Of a DNA stretch of 64,000 bases, positions 29,417-38,764 are shown one piece after another. Each line of letters starts with the position of its first letter. Positions within the stretch are counted from its first letter, which is position 1. Made by a program: the position numbers and the translations under genes. Under the pieces are notes generated by a model, which saw only the letters and a list, made by a program, of their open reading frames with translations, did no database searches and was not told the DNA's origin. Origin of the DNA: Sulfurospirillum sp. SCADC (lineage in GTDB: Bacteria > Campylobacterota > Campylobacteria > Campylobacterales > Sulfurospirillaceae). The DNA lies in the NCBI RefSeq assembly GCF_000743525.1, contig NZ_JQGK01000001.1, positions 1 through 64,000 of the forward strand, written 5' to 3'.

Positions 29417-29890
29417 CTAAATATCCATCGCGACGGAGCCGCTTCTAACGATGTCGGTTGGATTGTATTTTTTAACCGCTTTTAAAAAATTGTCGATGCG
29501 ATCATAATCATCGGCAACCATGACAACGATAAAATCCTCACCACTGCTTGCAATTGTGCCATTGTAGGCTTTAAGCATCGCATCAAGACCGTTAAAATCT
29601 TCCGCGAGGGGGATTTTAACAAGTGCCATCTCTTTTTCAACAAACTGACCCGATTCGATGACTTTGTAGGTCGGAATCAGCTTGTGCAACTGCTTCACGA
29701 TCTGTTCCAAAACAGGCGCACTTCCAGAGGTAACAATCGTCAATCTTGATAGATTCGTTTTAGGGATGGGCGCCACGGTAAGGGAATCAATGTTGTAACC
29801 ACGACCTGCAAAAAGACCTGATATACGCGATAAAACGCCATCTTCATTTAAAACAATAACCGACAAAACTCTTCTCGTATAGTGTTCCAT
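29417..29890 (-). CDS. ilvH: Acetolactate synthase small (regulatory) subunit IlvH
   Basis: 157 residues. The N-terminal ACT domain (VLNEDGVLSRISGLFAGRGYNI) gives valine feedback to IlvB. It lies three bases after ilvB and directly before lpxD. Confidence 0.94.
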   Translation of the reverse strand: MEHYTRRVLSVIVLNEDGVLSRISGLFAGRGYNIDSLTVAPIPKTNLSRLTIVTSGSAPVLEQIVKQLHKLIPTYKVIESGQFVEKEMALVKIPLAEDFNGLDAMLKAYNGTIASSGEDFIVVMVADDYDRIDNFLKAVKKYNPTDIVRSGSVAMDI

Positions 29891-29893
29891 CGC

Positions 29894-31585
29894 TTACTCC
29901 TTATACTCAAGCATCATATTATAAAGCGTTCCACCTGCTGGAACCATTGGTAAAACGTTTTCAAAGCGATCGACCTGAACATCGATCATACAGACGGTGT
30001 TGCTCTCAACTGCCTCTTTAAGGGCTTTGTCAAACTCATCTTTGGTGGTAACTCTAAAGCCACGACCACCAAAACTCTCAATCAGCTTGACAAAATCAGG
30101 CTGAACCGAAAGGTCGGTTGATGAATAGCGTTTATTGTAAAAGAAGGTTTGCCATTGTCGAACCATGCCTAAGAATTGGTTGTTTAAGATGATGTTCACC
30201 ACTGCAACGTTGTTTTCAACCGCGGTCATCAGCTCTTGAATGTTCATGAGAATGGAGCCATCACCCGTGAAGTTAATGACGGTTTTGGAAGGCACTGCTA
30301 CTTTCGCGCCAATCGCGGCAGGAAGACCATACCCCATCGTTCCAAGTCCGCCGCTGCTGAGCCACTGGCGAGGGTAGGAAAAGGGATAAAACTGTGCTGC
30401 CCACATTTGGTGTTGCCCAACGTCGGTGCAGATAATCGCTTTATCGCCCAGCAATTGCCCTACGCGTTCAATCGCCCATTGCGGTTTAAGAATCTCATTT
30501 GAGTCTTCGTATTTCAGCGGATGAATCTCATCGTAGCGCTTTAACAGATCGCGCCATGGTTTGTATTTACTCTCATCGATTTGCTCTTTAGCCAGAGGGA
30601 TCATCGCTTCAACCACGTTTTTAAGATCGCCTACGATGGGGTAATCAATTGGAACGATTTTCCCAATGCTACTTGGATCAATGTCTACGTGAATGATTTT
30701 GGCATGTTTGGCAAATTCACTGAGTTTGCCCGTAACGCGATCATCAAAACGTGGGCCAAAGGCGATCATAAGATCGGCTTCGCTCATTGCCATATTGGCA
30801 CTGTAACAGCCGTGCATTCCTAACATTCCAAGCAGTAGTGGGTTCTCATCGCCCATAACACCACGCGCCATTAAGGTTTCAACGGCAGGAATGCCGCAAA
30901 GTTTCGCAAATTCCCTTACTTCAGCGCTGGCATTAGAATTGATCGCACCACCACCGATATAAAGTACCGGACGTTTAGCCGCTTGGATCGCTTCAATCGC
31001 CTTTTTAATCTGGCGAGGATTGCCTTTATAGGTTGGCTTATAGGTTTGCATCTTAATTTCACTTGGATACGCAAAATGCCCCATTTGTGCCGTAACATCT
31101 TTTGGAATATCCACATGAACGGGACCTGGTCTGCCACTTCGTGCAATGTAAAACGCCTCTTTTAAGATACGAGGCAAATCTTTGACATCTTTCACCAAAT
31201 AGTTATGTTTGACACAGGGGCGACTAATACCTACTGCATCGATCTCTTGAAACGCATCCGTTCCAATCATACTAATAGGAACTTGACCGCTAATAACCAC
31301 CATCGGAATCGAGTCCATATACGCCGTGGCAAGTCCCGTCACCGCATTGGTAAAACCAGGACCACTCGTGACAAAAGCAACGCCTACTTCCCCACTGGCT
31401 CTAGCATAACCATCGGCTGCGTGAAGGGCTGCTTGCTCATGACGTGTTAAAATATGTTTAAAATAGTTTTGTTTGTAAACTTCATCGTAAACATTCATGA
31501 TAGCACCACCAGGATAGCCAAAGACGACGCTGACATTCTCCTTACGTAGTGCTTCTATGACCATTTGGGAACCGCTTAACTCCAT
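29894..31585 (-). CDS. ilvB: Acetolactate synthase large subunit IlvB/IlvI
   Basis: 563 residues, ThDP-dependent. It forms acetolactate or acetohydroxybutyrate, the first common step to branched-chain amino acids. The ThDP glutamate (YPGGAIMNVYD; HEQAALHAADGYARASG) and the metal site GDGSILMNIQEL are intact. Its leader has AAAGGAGAGG before the ATG, a hairpin and a -10 box about 110 bases upstream. Confidence 0.95.
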   Translation of the reverse strand: MELSGSQMVIEALRKENVSVVFGYPGGAIMNVYDEVYKQNYFKHILTRHEQAALHAADGYARASGEVGVAFVTSGPGFTNAVTGLATAYMDSIPMVVISGQVPISMIGTDAFQEIDAVGISRPCVKHNYLVKDVKDLPRILKEAFYIARSGRPGPVHVDIPKDVTAQMGHFAYPSEIKMQTYKPTYKGNPRQIKKAIEAIQAAKRPVLYIGGGAINSNASAEVREFAKLCGIPAVETLMARGVMGDENPLLLGMLGMHGCYSANMAMSEADLMIAFGPRFDDRVTGKLSEFAKHAKIIHVDIDPSSIGKIVPIDYPIVGDLKNVVEAMIPLAKEQIDESKYKPWRDLLKRYDEIHPLKYEDSNEILKPQWAIERVGQLLGDKAIICTDVGQHQMWAAQFYPFSYPRQWLSSGGLGTMGYGLPAAIGAKVAVPSKTVINFTGDGSILMNIQELMTAVENNVAVVNIILNNQFLGMVRQWQTFFYNKRYSSTDLSVQPDFVKLIESFGGRGFRVTTKDEFDKALKEAVESNTVCMIDVQVDRFENVLPMVPAGGTLYNMMLEYKE

Positions 31586-31606
31586 GACCTCTCCTTTACA
31601 TAATTT

Positions 31607-31707
31607 TTATACGATATTGGTGCTAAAGCGTGCCGAACAGGTCGGCAGAGGCTTAATCATTATTTACAAAGTCTCGTAATACTCTGTAAAAAAAGTGGGT
31701 TATTATA
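31607..31707 (-). promoter_or_regulatory. ilvB promoter and structured leader
   Basis: A TATAAT on the minus strand (31702-31707) would start a leader of roughly 100 bases. It contains the hairpin TGCCGA-ACAGG-TCGGCA (31631-31647) and a 17-codon frame from ATG 31660 to TAA 31607 (MIKPLPTCSARFSTNIV). Branched-chain residues are few, so classical attenuation is doubtful. Confidence 0.4.
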
Positions 31708-31729
31708 GCAAAGAAAGATTAAAAAGGGT

Positions 31730-32653
31730 TCATTTGGAAGGTGTATTTGAGGATCGTGCTAAATTGTAACACTGCTCTAAAACAACCCCTTCTCTGAGTC
31801 CATCATCGACGACAACGCATTTTTCAAAGCCAAGTTTACGCATCATCGCTTTAACAATTAAAATCCCAACAACCACCAAATCCCTACGGTTTGTACCGGT
31901 GAAGCGCTCTGCATCACTCTCATTCATACTAATTAAGCGTTCATACGCCTCTGCAAAATCCTTTACATGTAAGATTTTACCATTGACTCGTCTTACATCA
32001 TAATGAGCATAATCCAGCCCTTCTAAGAAAGCGGCAACCGTGGTAGGCGTTCCTGCAGTTGTTACTAATTGTAAAAAAGTGGAAGAAATATCAGGTTGCG
32101 TTTGCATAAAGGGACTAATAGACTCCACAATACGTTCAACATGTGCTTCACGTTCTTGCGTGTAGCGTTCCGCGGTGTTAATAATGCCAAAGGGAAAGCT
32201 TTGAGAGTGCTTGATACCATTAAGACAAAACGTGAGTTCCGTTGAACCGCCACCAAGATCGAACAAGGCGTAGGTTTGATGCTCAAAACCCTCACGTTTA
32301 AGCGCATGCTCAATCGCCAACGAGGTTAGGTACGCTTCTCTTTCCCCTGAAATAATTTCAAAATGAAGCCCAAATTCTGCCTCGATTTCATCTAAAATCG
32401 CTGCGGCATTGGACGCTACACGCATCGCTTCGGTGGTGACACAGAAGCATTTTTCTTCTTTAAAATCAAACACTTTAGAAGCTTCATGCAGGGCATTTAT
32501 AATGTTTCGTTTGGAAGTTTCGCTAATCATACCCGTTACATGTAAATCTTTTGCCGTGCGCACAATGCGCTCAAACGCTTTCACACGGGTTTTACTCTCA
32601 CAGGCTATTTGTACAATGCGAAGCGTATTGGAACCTAAATCACACCCAATCAT
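31730..32653 (-). CDS. Ppx/GppA-family phosphatase
   Basis: 307 residues, the short single-lobe form. The ASKHA-type ATPase core is visible: GCDLGSNTLR, the central FDLGGGSTELTF and TTAGTPTT. Members hydrolyse polyphosphate or pppGpp; which one cannot be decided. Two TTACATGTAA copies lie in the gene. It follows a small membrane protein gene after seven bases. Confidence 0.87.
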   Translation of the reverse strand: MIGCDLGSNTLRIVQIACESKTRVKAFERIVRTAKDLHVTGMISETSKRNIINALHEASKVFDFKEEKCFCVTTEAMRVASNAAAILDEIEAEFGLHFEIISGEREAYLTSLAIEHALKREGFEHQTYALFDLGGGSTELTFCLNGIKHSQSFPFGIINTAERYTQEREAHVERIVESISPFMQTQPDISSTFLQLVTTAGTPTTVAAFLEGLDYAHYDVRRVNGKILHVKDFAEAYERLISMNESDAERFTGTNRRDLVVVGILIVKAMMRKLGFEKCVVVDDGLREGVVLEQCYNLARSSNTPSK

Positions 32654-32660
32654 TTTCAGC

Positions 32661-32882
32661 CTATTTTCGTCTAAAAAGTTTCATAATCGCCTTGATAACC
32701 GCGCGAATCAATCCTAAAAAAAGGTAGAGGATTGCGGTGTAAAGCAGAGGATGGTAGGGCATTTTATGGATGGAGAGTTGTTGTAAATGCTCCAAAGGGT
32801 GCGAAAGCCATTGGTTCATGTGCATGCCTAAGGATAAGACTAAAAAAATGACGATAAAAATAAGAACTTCTCGTTTTAACAT
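32661..32882 (-). CDS. Small membrane protein of unknown function
   Basis: 73 residues with two hydrophobic segments (~5-22 and ~45-66) and a basic C-terminus (KLFRRK). It is cotranscribed with the Ppx/GppA gene. No family recognised. Confidence 0.65.
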   Translation of the reverse strand: MLKREVLIFIVIFLVLSLGMHMNQWLSHPLEHLQQLSIHKMPYHPLLYTAILYLFLGLIRAVIKAIMKLFRRK

Positions 32883-33003
32883 AGTGCCTACTTGAGCTAA
32901 AGTGAATAGAGGATTTTAGGAAAAAGAAACTTAAGGTTAGGTTTGGATAATATTACATTATGAGGACAATTTCAGAAGATTATAAACAACTAAAATAATC
33001 AAG

Positions 33004-33009
33004 TATAAT
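33004..33009 (+). promoter_or_regulatory. -10 element of the sulfide-type respiratory module
   Basis: TATAAT about 75 bases before the flavoprotein ATG, in a 200-base AT-rich gap that holds nothing else recognisable. No good -35 is seen. Confidence 0.5.
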
Positions 33010-33083
33010 ATTTATAACCAAGGAAAGCCTCAGATTGTTGGAAGTAGAATAGAAAAACATACAACCAAAAGGATGGGAAAACG

Positions 33084-34556
33084 ATGAAATCAGACAAAAT
33101 CATTGAGGAGATACTCATTGAGATTGAAAAGCATGATGGTGGAATGTCTCGCCGCCATGCGATGAAGTTATTGGCAGCATCTCCAATTGCTGCAAGTGTT
33201 ATAGCAAGTGCGACCATTGCAACAGAAGCTGAGGCTTCTAGTTCGAGCGCAACGGGCAAAATTGTGATCGTAGGGGGTGGTCTTGCGGGTGTTGCAACCG
33301 CTGCAAAGTTGACACACCGACTTGCAAATCCTGATATTACACTAATCGAGCCAAATCCACACTCTGTTTCGTATCAACCCGGGCAAACGTTGATCGCGGC
33401 TGGTGTGTGGGACAAAAGTGATATTACCTATGAAACGGCGAATTTTATCCCAAAAGGTGTCAAGTGGATTAAAGATACCGTAGTGAGTTTCGACCCTAAA
33501 AACAATAAAGTAACCACAGCTGATGGTACAGAAATCGGGTATGATTATTTAGTCGTCGCAACGGGATTAACACTGAATTTTGCTGCGATTAAAGGGCTTG
33601 AGGGTGAAATCACCTCCATGGGTGCGAATGATGTTGTACGCAAAAAAGTGGGCAAAGATGGCGTTTACTCTGTCTATTTTGCCGATGGTGCTGTGGATAC
33701 ACGCAAAGGCATTGATGAACTGATCGCAAAAGCGAAAGCACACAAAGGTCCTGAGAAACTTCAAGCACTTTTTACCGATCCTGATACAGCGATAAAATGT
33801 GGAGGTGCGCCTAAAAAAGTTATGTACATTACCCATGACCTACTCAAAAAAGCGGGTGTCAGAGATAAAGTAGAATTAACCTTTTGTCCATCAGGCGATA
33901 AAATGTTTGGTGTGCCTGAATACAATGCTGCCATTTTTGAGCAGTTTAAAGTCAGAGATTTTAAATGGGAGTTTAAAACCAATTTAGTTGCGATTGATAC
34001 TGAGAAAAAAATGGCAACCTTTGAGAAAAAATGGCTTGAAAAAGGTGAATACGACGAAGATCTTAAAGAGTACACCATGGTCTCTATGAGCAAATTGGTC
34101 GAGAAAAAATACGATTTTATCCACATCACGCCTCCTCAAAAAGCACCTGATCTTGTGGGCAAATCACCGATTGGATCAAGCAAAGGCTGGGTTCCTGTTG
34201 TCAAAGAAACCCTGCAACACGTTACCTACAAAAATGTCTTTGCACTAGGCGATGTTGCGGCTGTTCCTATGGGAAAAACAGGCGGAAGTGCGCGTAAACA
34301 GTACAATGTCGTTGCCGAAAACTTAATTGCTGTGATGGAAAAACAAGAAAAACTTCCTGCCGCGTATGATGGCTACACCGTGTGTCCTTTGATCACGAGT
34401 ATTGGAACGGTGGCAATGCTTGAATTTAACTGGACAGCCAAACCAGCACCTTCTTTCCCTCTCGATCCAACCCAAGAGCGCTGGATATGGTGGTTGGTTA
34501 AAGTTTATGCCCTTAAACCTATGACAATTTACGGCATGCTCTCTGGTAGAGCCTAG
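33084..34556 (+). CDS. Exported FAD flavoprotein, sulfide:quinone reductase / flavocytochrome c type
   Basis: 490 residues. Residues 21-28 (SRRHAMKL) and the hydrophobic, AxA-ending stretch to ~residue 52 look like a Tat signal, so the folded FAD protein would act in the periplasm. The FAD motif IVIVGGGLAGVATAAKL, the central AIKCGGAPKK cysteine and the C-terminal TVCPLITS cysteine fit the SQR/FCSD family, where two cysteines handle the sulfur chain. Downstream c- and b-type cytochromes suggest electrons leave through them. Oxidation of sulfide or reduction of polysulfide are both possible. Confidence 0.85.
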   Translation: MKSDKIIEEILIEIEKHDGGMSRRHAMKLLAASPIAASVIASATIATEAEASSSSATGKIVIVGGGLAGVATAAKLTHRLANPDITLIEPNPHSVSYQPGQTLIAAGVWDKSDITYETANFIPKGVKWIKDTVVSFDPKNNKVTTADGTEIGYDYLVVATGLTLNFAAIKGLEGEITSMGANDVVRKKVGKDGVYSVYFADGAVDTRKGIDELIAKAKAHKGPEKLQALFTDPDTAIKCGGAPKKVMYITHDLLKKAGVRDKVELTFCPSGDKMFGVPEYNAAIFEQFKVRDFKWEFKTNLVAIDTEKKMATFEKKWLEKGEYDEDLKEYTMVSMSKLVEKKYDFIHITPPQKAPDLVGKSPIGSSKGWVPVVKETLQHVTYKNVFALGDVAAVPMGKTGGSARKQYNVVAENLIAVMEKQEKLPAAYDGYTVCPLITSIGTVAMLEFNWTAKPAPSFPLDPTQERWIWWLVKVYALKPMTIYGMLSGRA

Positions 34557-34585
34557 TTTTGATGATACATAATAAGGAAAAATGC

Positions 34586-34957
34586 ATGAAAAAAATGAAT
34601 TTAGCACTCTGTCTGATGGCATTGGTTGTTTTAAGTGGATGTGGTGATAAACCAAAATCGGATGTTGTCACGTATAAATACACGCCAGAACAAGTGTATA
34701 AAGAGACATGTTTACACTGTCATGGTCCAAAAGGTGAAGGTGTAGCAGAGAAAAAAGGACCTGCTATTAATAAGCAAACGATCCAAGAGCTTGAGATGTC
34801 ACTCTTTGACATTAAAAACGGCGGTCTTGGACAATCCACGGCTACAGAGCACGATGTTATGGAACATAACATGAAAAAATTGGCTGAAAAAGGGTATGAC
34901 TACGACATTAAAATGATGGCGACGTATATTCACAATACCTTTAACATCACTAAATAA
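34586..34957 (+). CDS. Monohaem cytochrome c lipoprotein
   Basis: 123 residues from the ATG at 34586 (AAGGAA upstream; a farther in-frame ATG at 34559 is less likely). A lipoprotein signal ends in the lipobox LSGC, so it is membrane-anchored in the periplasm. One haem motif CLHCH is followed by a short class I cytochrome fold with several Met candidates for the sixth ligand. It is the probable redox partner of the flavoprotein 29 bases upstream. Confidence 0.88.
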   Translation: MKKMNLALCLMALVVLSGCGDKPKSDVVTYKYTPEQVYKETCLHCHGPKGEGVAEKKGPAINKQTIQELEMSLFDIKNGGLGQSTATEHDVMEHNMKKLAEKGYDYDIKMMATYIHNTFNITK

Positions 34958-35017
34958 AAATTTGAGTATGATGTTTTTTGATGTTTCACCGCATCAAAAA
35001 ACATCTGAAAGTTACGT

Positions 35018-36148
35018 ATGAATAAAAAATCTCATGAAGTTTTTGTATGGCCTTTGTGTACACGCATTATTCATTGGATTATGGCAATATCCTTTCTTCT
35101 CTCTTTTTCTACCTCTTTTTTCCACCATCTGTTTAGGTGGCATCTTGCCTTTGGTCTTATTTTTGGTATTGTGTTACTTTTTCGACTCATTTGGGGATTT
35201 GTTGGTCCCAATTATGCCACCTTTAAAACGTTTAAATTAAGCCCAAAAGAGCTGCGAGACTATTTTGTCCAAAAAGTTCAAAACAGATGGCGTAAAATTC
35301 ATGCAGGACACAATGCTGCGTCGAGTTGGTTTACGCTGATTGTTTTAGGATTGGGGAGTTGGATCGTTCTCAGTGGGCTACTTTTGCAAGGAATCCAAGA
35401 AGGCAGTGGAATTTTTAAAGAGCTCAATGAGCACTATTTTCAGTTTTCATCCATGCTTTTGCTGCTCCATGAAGTGCTCTCGTACCTGCTCTTTATCTGG
35501 GCATTGATTCACATTGTGGGTGTTTTAATTGAACAGTTTTACCATAAAACACAGATGCTTTTTGCGATGATCACGGGCTATAAAAAAGCGGAAGGTAGTG
35601 ATGCGCGTGTTTCGATGGTGCGCCATCTTTTTGCTTACGCGGTGATTGGGTTATCGATGGTAACGTTGTATAGTGTGGCATGTTCTAACGAGACATTTTT
35701 GACACGAAGCAGGTTTGAGAAGCGCGATTTTAAAGCAGAAAATCCTGTTTTTTTTGAAAAATGTGGTAAATGTCACAAAACGTATCCACCTTTTATGTTA
35801 CCACATGACTCATGGGTGCGTCTTATGGATGGGTTAGAGAACCATTTTGGCGAGCAAATCAGAGAGAATAATATCACCAAAAGCGAGCAGATGAACATCA
35901 AAGCGTATCTTTTAAGTCAGAGTGCGGAGCATTCAACCCATAAAGTTGCTTTTAAAACACTGGAATCCTTGGGTGAGATGCGCCCTATTTCGATGAGCAA
36001 GGTTCCTTATTGGCGTGAAGCACACAAAGGAATTGATCAAACTATCTATCACTCTTTACATGTAAAAGGTGCTGCAAACTGTTTTGCCTGTCATCCAGAT
36101 TTTGAGTATGGCATTTTAGATAACACACGGATTCATATTCCCAAATAG
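35018..36148 (+). CDS. Cytochrome b561-type membrane protein fused to a diheme cytochrome c domain
   Basis: 376 residues. The first ~215 residues are a b-type cytochrome with about four membrane helices and several intramembrane His (RIIHWIM, FRWHLAFG, LLLHEVLSY, WALIHIVG). The C-terminal ~150 residues are periplasmic, with two haem motifs CGKCH and CFACH, as in diheme cytochrome c (DHC-like) proteins. Such a fusion can pass electrons between periplasmic c-haems and the quinone pool. It closes the three-gene module. A TTTACATGTAAA copy codes Leu-His-Val next to the second haem. Confidence 0.85.
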   Translation: MNKKSHEVFVWPLCTRIIHWIMAISFLLSFSTSFFHHLFRWHLAFGLIFGIVLLFRLIWGFVGPNYATFKTFKLSPKELRDYFVQKVQNRWRKIHAGHNAASSWFTLIVLGLGSWIVLSGLLLQGIQEGSGIFKELNEHYFQFSSMLLLLHEVLSYLLFIWALIHIVGVLIEQFYHKTQMLFAMITGYKKAEGSDARVSMVRHLFAYAVIGLSMVTLYSVACSNETFLTRSRFEKRDFKAENPVFFEKCGKCHKTYPPFMLPHDSWVRLMDGLENHFGEQIRENNITKSEQMNIKAYLLSQSAEHSTHKVAFKTLESLGEMRPISMSKVPYWREAHKGIDQTIYHSLHVKGAANCFACHPDFEYGILDNTRIHIPK

Positions 36149-36180
36149 CCATTGAAATTTTTTAGAAATCATATTTTAGC

Positions 36181-36186
36181 TATAAT
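36181..36186 (+). promoter_or_regulatory. -10 element of pdxJA
   Basis: TATAAT 25 bases before the pdxJ ATG; the -35 region is not canonical. Confidence 0.5.
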
Positions 36187-36210
36187 AATCCCTAAAAAAC
36201 GAAGGATACA

Positions 36211-36993
36211 ATGATGCTTCTAGGCGTAAATATCGATCATATTGCAGTGCTAAGAGAAGCGCGAAAGATTAATGATCCTGATCCATTGGACGCCATTTCT
36301 TTAGTCAAGCGTGCAGGTGCAGATCAAATCACGATTCATTTACGAGAAGATCGTCGTCATATTAACGATGAAGATGCGAAAAAAATCATTGAAATTTCCC
36401 AACTCCCGATTAATTTGGAGTGTTCCATTACCCCAGAAATCATTGAAAAAGTGATTGAACTGCGTCCACACCGTGCAACCTTAGTGCCTGAGAAACGTGA
36501 AGAGGTGACAACAGAGGGCGGACTTGACGTCGTGAAGAACAAAGAGGTCATTCAAAAAATTGCCCAAAGACTGAAAAAAGAGCAGATCGAGCTTTCACTT
36601 TTTATTGACCCTAACAGCGCGATGATTGAAGCGGCAAAAGAGATTCAAGCCGAATGGATCGAACTTCATACGGGCTCTTATGCCAATATTTACGCAATGC
36701 TCTACTCTAACCTTTCTCGCTCACGCCACAGCATTAAGGAACTTGAATTGGATCGTGAATCTTTACATGTAAAACTGATTGATGCAACGCATGAGCTGGA
36801 ACGCGCCTCTAAACTCGCATACCAATTAGGACTCAAAGTCGCGGCTGGGCATGGACTGAATTATCACAATGTGAAACGCATTGTAGAGATCAACGAGATT
36901 AGCGAGCTTAACATTGGTCAAAGCATCATTGCGCGCGCTGTTTTTGTGGGTTTTGAGCAAGCGGTTAAAGAGATGTTAGGATTGGTACGATGA
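36211..36993 (+). CDS. pdxJ: Pyridoxine 5'-phosphate synthase PdxJ
   Basis: 260 residues, TIM barrel. It joins 1-deoxyxylulose 5-phosphate and 3-amino-2-oxopropyl phosphate in DXP-dependent vitamin B6 synthesis. LGVNIDHIAVLREAR, ITIHLREDRRHI and AAGHGLNYHNV are family motifs. The ATG may be 36211 or 36214. The stop overlaps pdxA (ATGA). Confidence 0.95.
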   Translation: MMLLGVNIDHIAVLREARKINDPDPLDAISLVKRAGADQITIHLREDRRHINDEDAKKIIEISQLPINLECSITPEIIEKVIELRPHRATLVPEKREEVTTEGGLDVVKNKEVIQKIAQRLKKEQIELSLFIDPNSAMIEAAKEIQAEWIELHTGSYANIYAMLYSNLSRSRHSIKELELDRESLHVKLIDATHELERASKLAYQLGLKVAAGHGLNYHNVKRIVEINEISELNIGQSIIARAVFVGFEQAVKEMLGLVR

Positions 36994-37928
36994 AAAAAAT
37001 AGCTATTAGCATCGGTGATTTAAACGGTATTGGTTTAGAAATTGCCTTGAGAGCGCATAATGAGGTGAAAAAACACTGCTATCCCCTCTACTGCATCAAT
37101 GAAAATATGTTAGGTTGGGGCACTGCGCTTTTGGGACTCGATGTGCCAAGTGACTTTGAGATACGCGATTGTGGCAAAGTTTTTGAGATAGAACCCGGTG
37201 TCTGTTCTGCAGAAGCCGGTGAGAGCTCGTATGACTCGTTTATCACCGCGGTGGCACTCGCCAAAAGCAATGAAGTGAGTGGCATCGTGACCTTACCTAT
37301 CAACAAAGAGTCATGGGCGATGGCAGGACTGGAATACAAAGGGCACACGGACGCCCTGAGCGATCTTTTGGGTTGCGAAGCGATTATGATGCTTGGATGC
37401 GAGGAGATGTTTACCATTTTGTACACGCACCACATTCCACTGCGCGATGTGCCACATGAGATCAAAGCTAAAAAAATTAAGCCATTTTTGCTCAAAGTGT
37501 ATGAAGAATTGGGTGCAGAGCGCATCGCTGTTTTAGGGCTTAATCCGCATGCAGGCGATCATGGTGTGATTGGAACGGAAGATGAAGAGATCGAAAAAGC
37601 AATTCTGAAAGTCAATCACTTTTTGGAACGCGAAGTGTTTGTGGGACCCCTCGTGCCTGACATCGCTTTTTCAAAACATAATCGTGAGAATTTCACCTAT
37701 TTCGTCTGTATGTACCACGATCAAGGATTGATTCCGCTGAAAACGCTCTATTTTGACGAAAGCATCAATGTCAGCCTCAATGCGGGCATTGTGCGAACAT
37801 CGGTGGATCATGGCACCGCATTTGACATCGCTTACAAAGAGGGAAATCCTTCGTGTTTAAGCTACATCAATGCGATCAAAGAGGCGGTTAAACTTTCATC
37901 TGGGAAAGAGCCTCTTTTAACGTTTTAG
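36990..37928 (+). CDS. pdxA: 4-hydroxythreonine-4-phosphate dehydrogenase PdxA
   Basis: 312 residues. It oxidises the precursor consumed by PdxJ. The metal-binding KGHTDAL, LNPHAGDHG and YHDQGLIPLK motifs and the C-terminal RTSVDHGTAFDIA are intact. The substrate pathway is completed by the coupled pdxJ. Confidence 0.95.
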   Translation: MKKIAISIGDLNGIGLEIALRAHNEVKKHCYPLYCINENMLGWGTALLGLDVPSDFEIRDCGKVFEIEPGVCSAEAGESSYDSFITAVALAKSNEVSGIVTLPINKESWAMAGLEYKGHTDALSDLLGCEAIMMLGCEEMFTILYTHHIPLRDVPHEIKAKKIKPFLLKVYEELGAERIAVLGLNPHAGDHGVIGTEDEEIEKAILKVNHFLEREVFVGPLVPDIAFSKHNRENFTYFVCMYHDQGLIPLKTLYFDESINVSLNAGIVRTSVDHGTAFDIAYKEGNPSCLSYINAIKEAVKLSSGKEPLLTF

Positions 37929-37949
37929 GAGCCTTTTCTTTAAGCACCA

Positions 37950-38043
37950 AGGGTGCGTGGGCGTGCCGCCGAGGCAAACCCAGTGTTAACGTAGTTTTGA
38001 AAGCTTTGCTTTAAAAACGTGTTAAGAGTTCTGAAAGAACTTT
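37950..38043. terminator. Structured spacer between convergent pdxA and nikO
   Basis: Three hairpins follow one another: GGG..TGCC-GCCGA-GGCA..CCC around 37960-37982, a longer imperfect one (37986-38025, arms beginning TTAACG and ending GTTAA), and AGTTC-TGAAA-GAACT (38027-38041). They probably end transcription from both sides. Confidence 0.45.
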
Positions 38044-38053
38044 CTAATGGGAT

Positions 38054-38764
38054 CTAATGTGTATGAGGATGATCACCATGCTCGTGGTGGTGGTTATGCT
38101 CATCTTTGAGATTGAGTGAACAGCTCAGTCCTGTGGGCGTTATCTCATAAATTTTTTCAACCACCAACTCAATAAACTCTTTATGGTGCGAGACAATAAT
38201 AATACTCTTATCAATGCGTCCTAAAATATCCACCAGACGTAACTGCATCGCTTGATCGAGTCCATTGGTGGGTTCATCCAAAAGCATCAATTTGGGCTCC
38301 ATAATCAGCACACCTGCGAGTGCGACCAGTTTTTTTTCTCCGCCTGAGAGATGGTAGACGATTTTTTTTGCTAAATGCGAAATACCCAAATCTTGCAGTA
38401 TCATCGCTGTTTTGAGTTTGGTTTCCTCTTTGGAAACACCACTGGCTAAAAGGCTAAAGGCGACATCATCTTCGACTACGGGAGCCAAAAATTGGTTATC
38501 GGAGTCTTGAAAAAGGTAACCGATGAGATGACGCATGTTTTTAAAATCTTCCAAAGAGTGCATCGGCTGGTGAAAGAGCTCTAAAGTGCCCTCTTCTAGG
38601 TTTCGAAGTCCTGCGATAATCTCTAAAAGCGTTGTTTTACCGCATCCATTAGGACCAATAATGGCGATCTTCTCTTTGTGCGAGACATCGAGTGTCACAT
38701 TTTCATACAAACGCACACCATCGCGTGAGGTGGAGAGGTTTTTGATATTCACTGAACAGCTCAT
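38054..38764 (-). CDS. nikO: ECF transporter ATPase for nickel/cobalt (NikO/CbiO), His-rich tail
   Basis: 236 residues from the ATG at 38764, which has AAGGAG upstream and overlaps the nikQ stop. Walker A GPNGCGKTT, signature LSGGEKKLVALAG and Walker B LMLLDEP are intact. The C-terminus is an unusual tail of histidines (HNHHHEHGDHPHTH) that could bind or sense the metal. It is the last gene of nikK-M-L-Q-O. Confidence 0.88.
   Translation of the reverse strand: MSCSVNIKNLSTSRDGVRLYENVTLDVSHKEKIAIIGPNGCGKTTLLEIIAGLRNLEEGTLELFHQPMHSLEDFKNMRHLIGYLFQDSDNQFLAPVVEDDVAFSLLASGVSKEETKLKTAMILQDLGISHLAKKIVYHLSGGEKKLVALAGVLIMEPKLMLLDEPTNGLDQAMQLRLVDILGRIDKSIIIVSHHKEFIELVVEKIYEITPTGLSCSLNLKDEHNHHHEHGDHPHTH

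Noticed and set aside
32999-33259. Minus-strand open frame overlapping the sulfide-type flavoprotein start
   Set aside because: It is the complement of the Tat signal and FAD motif coding region and has no features of its own.
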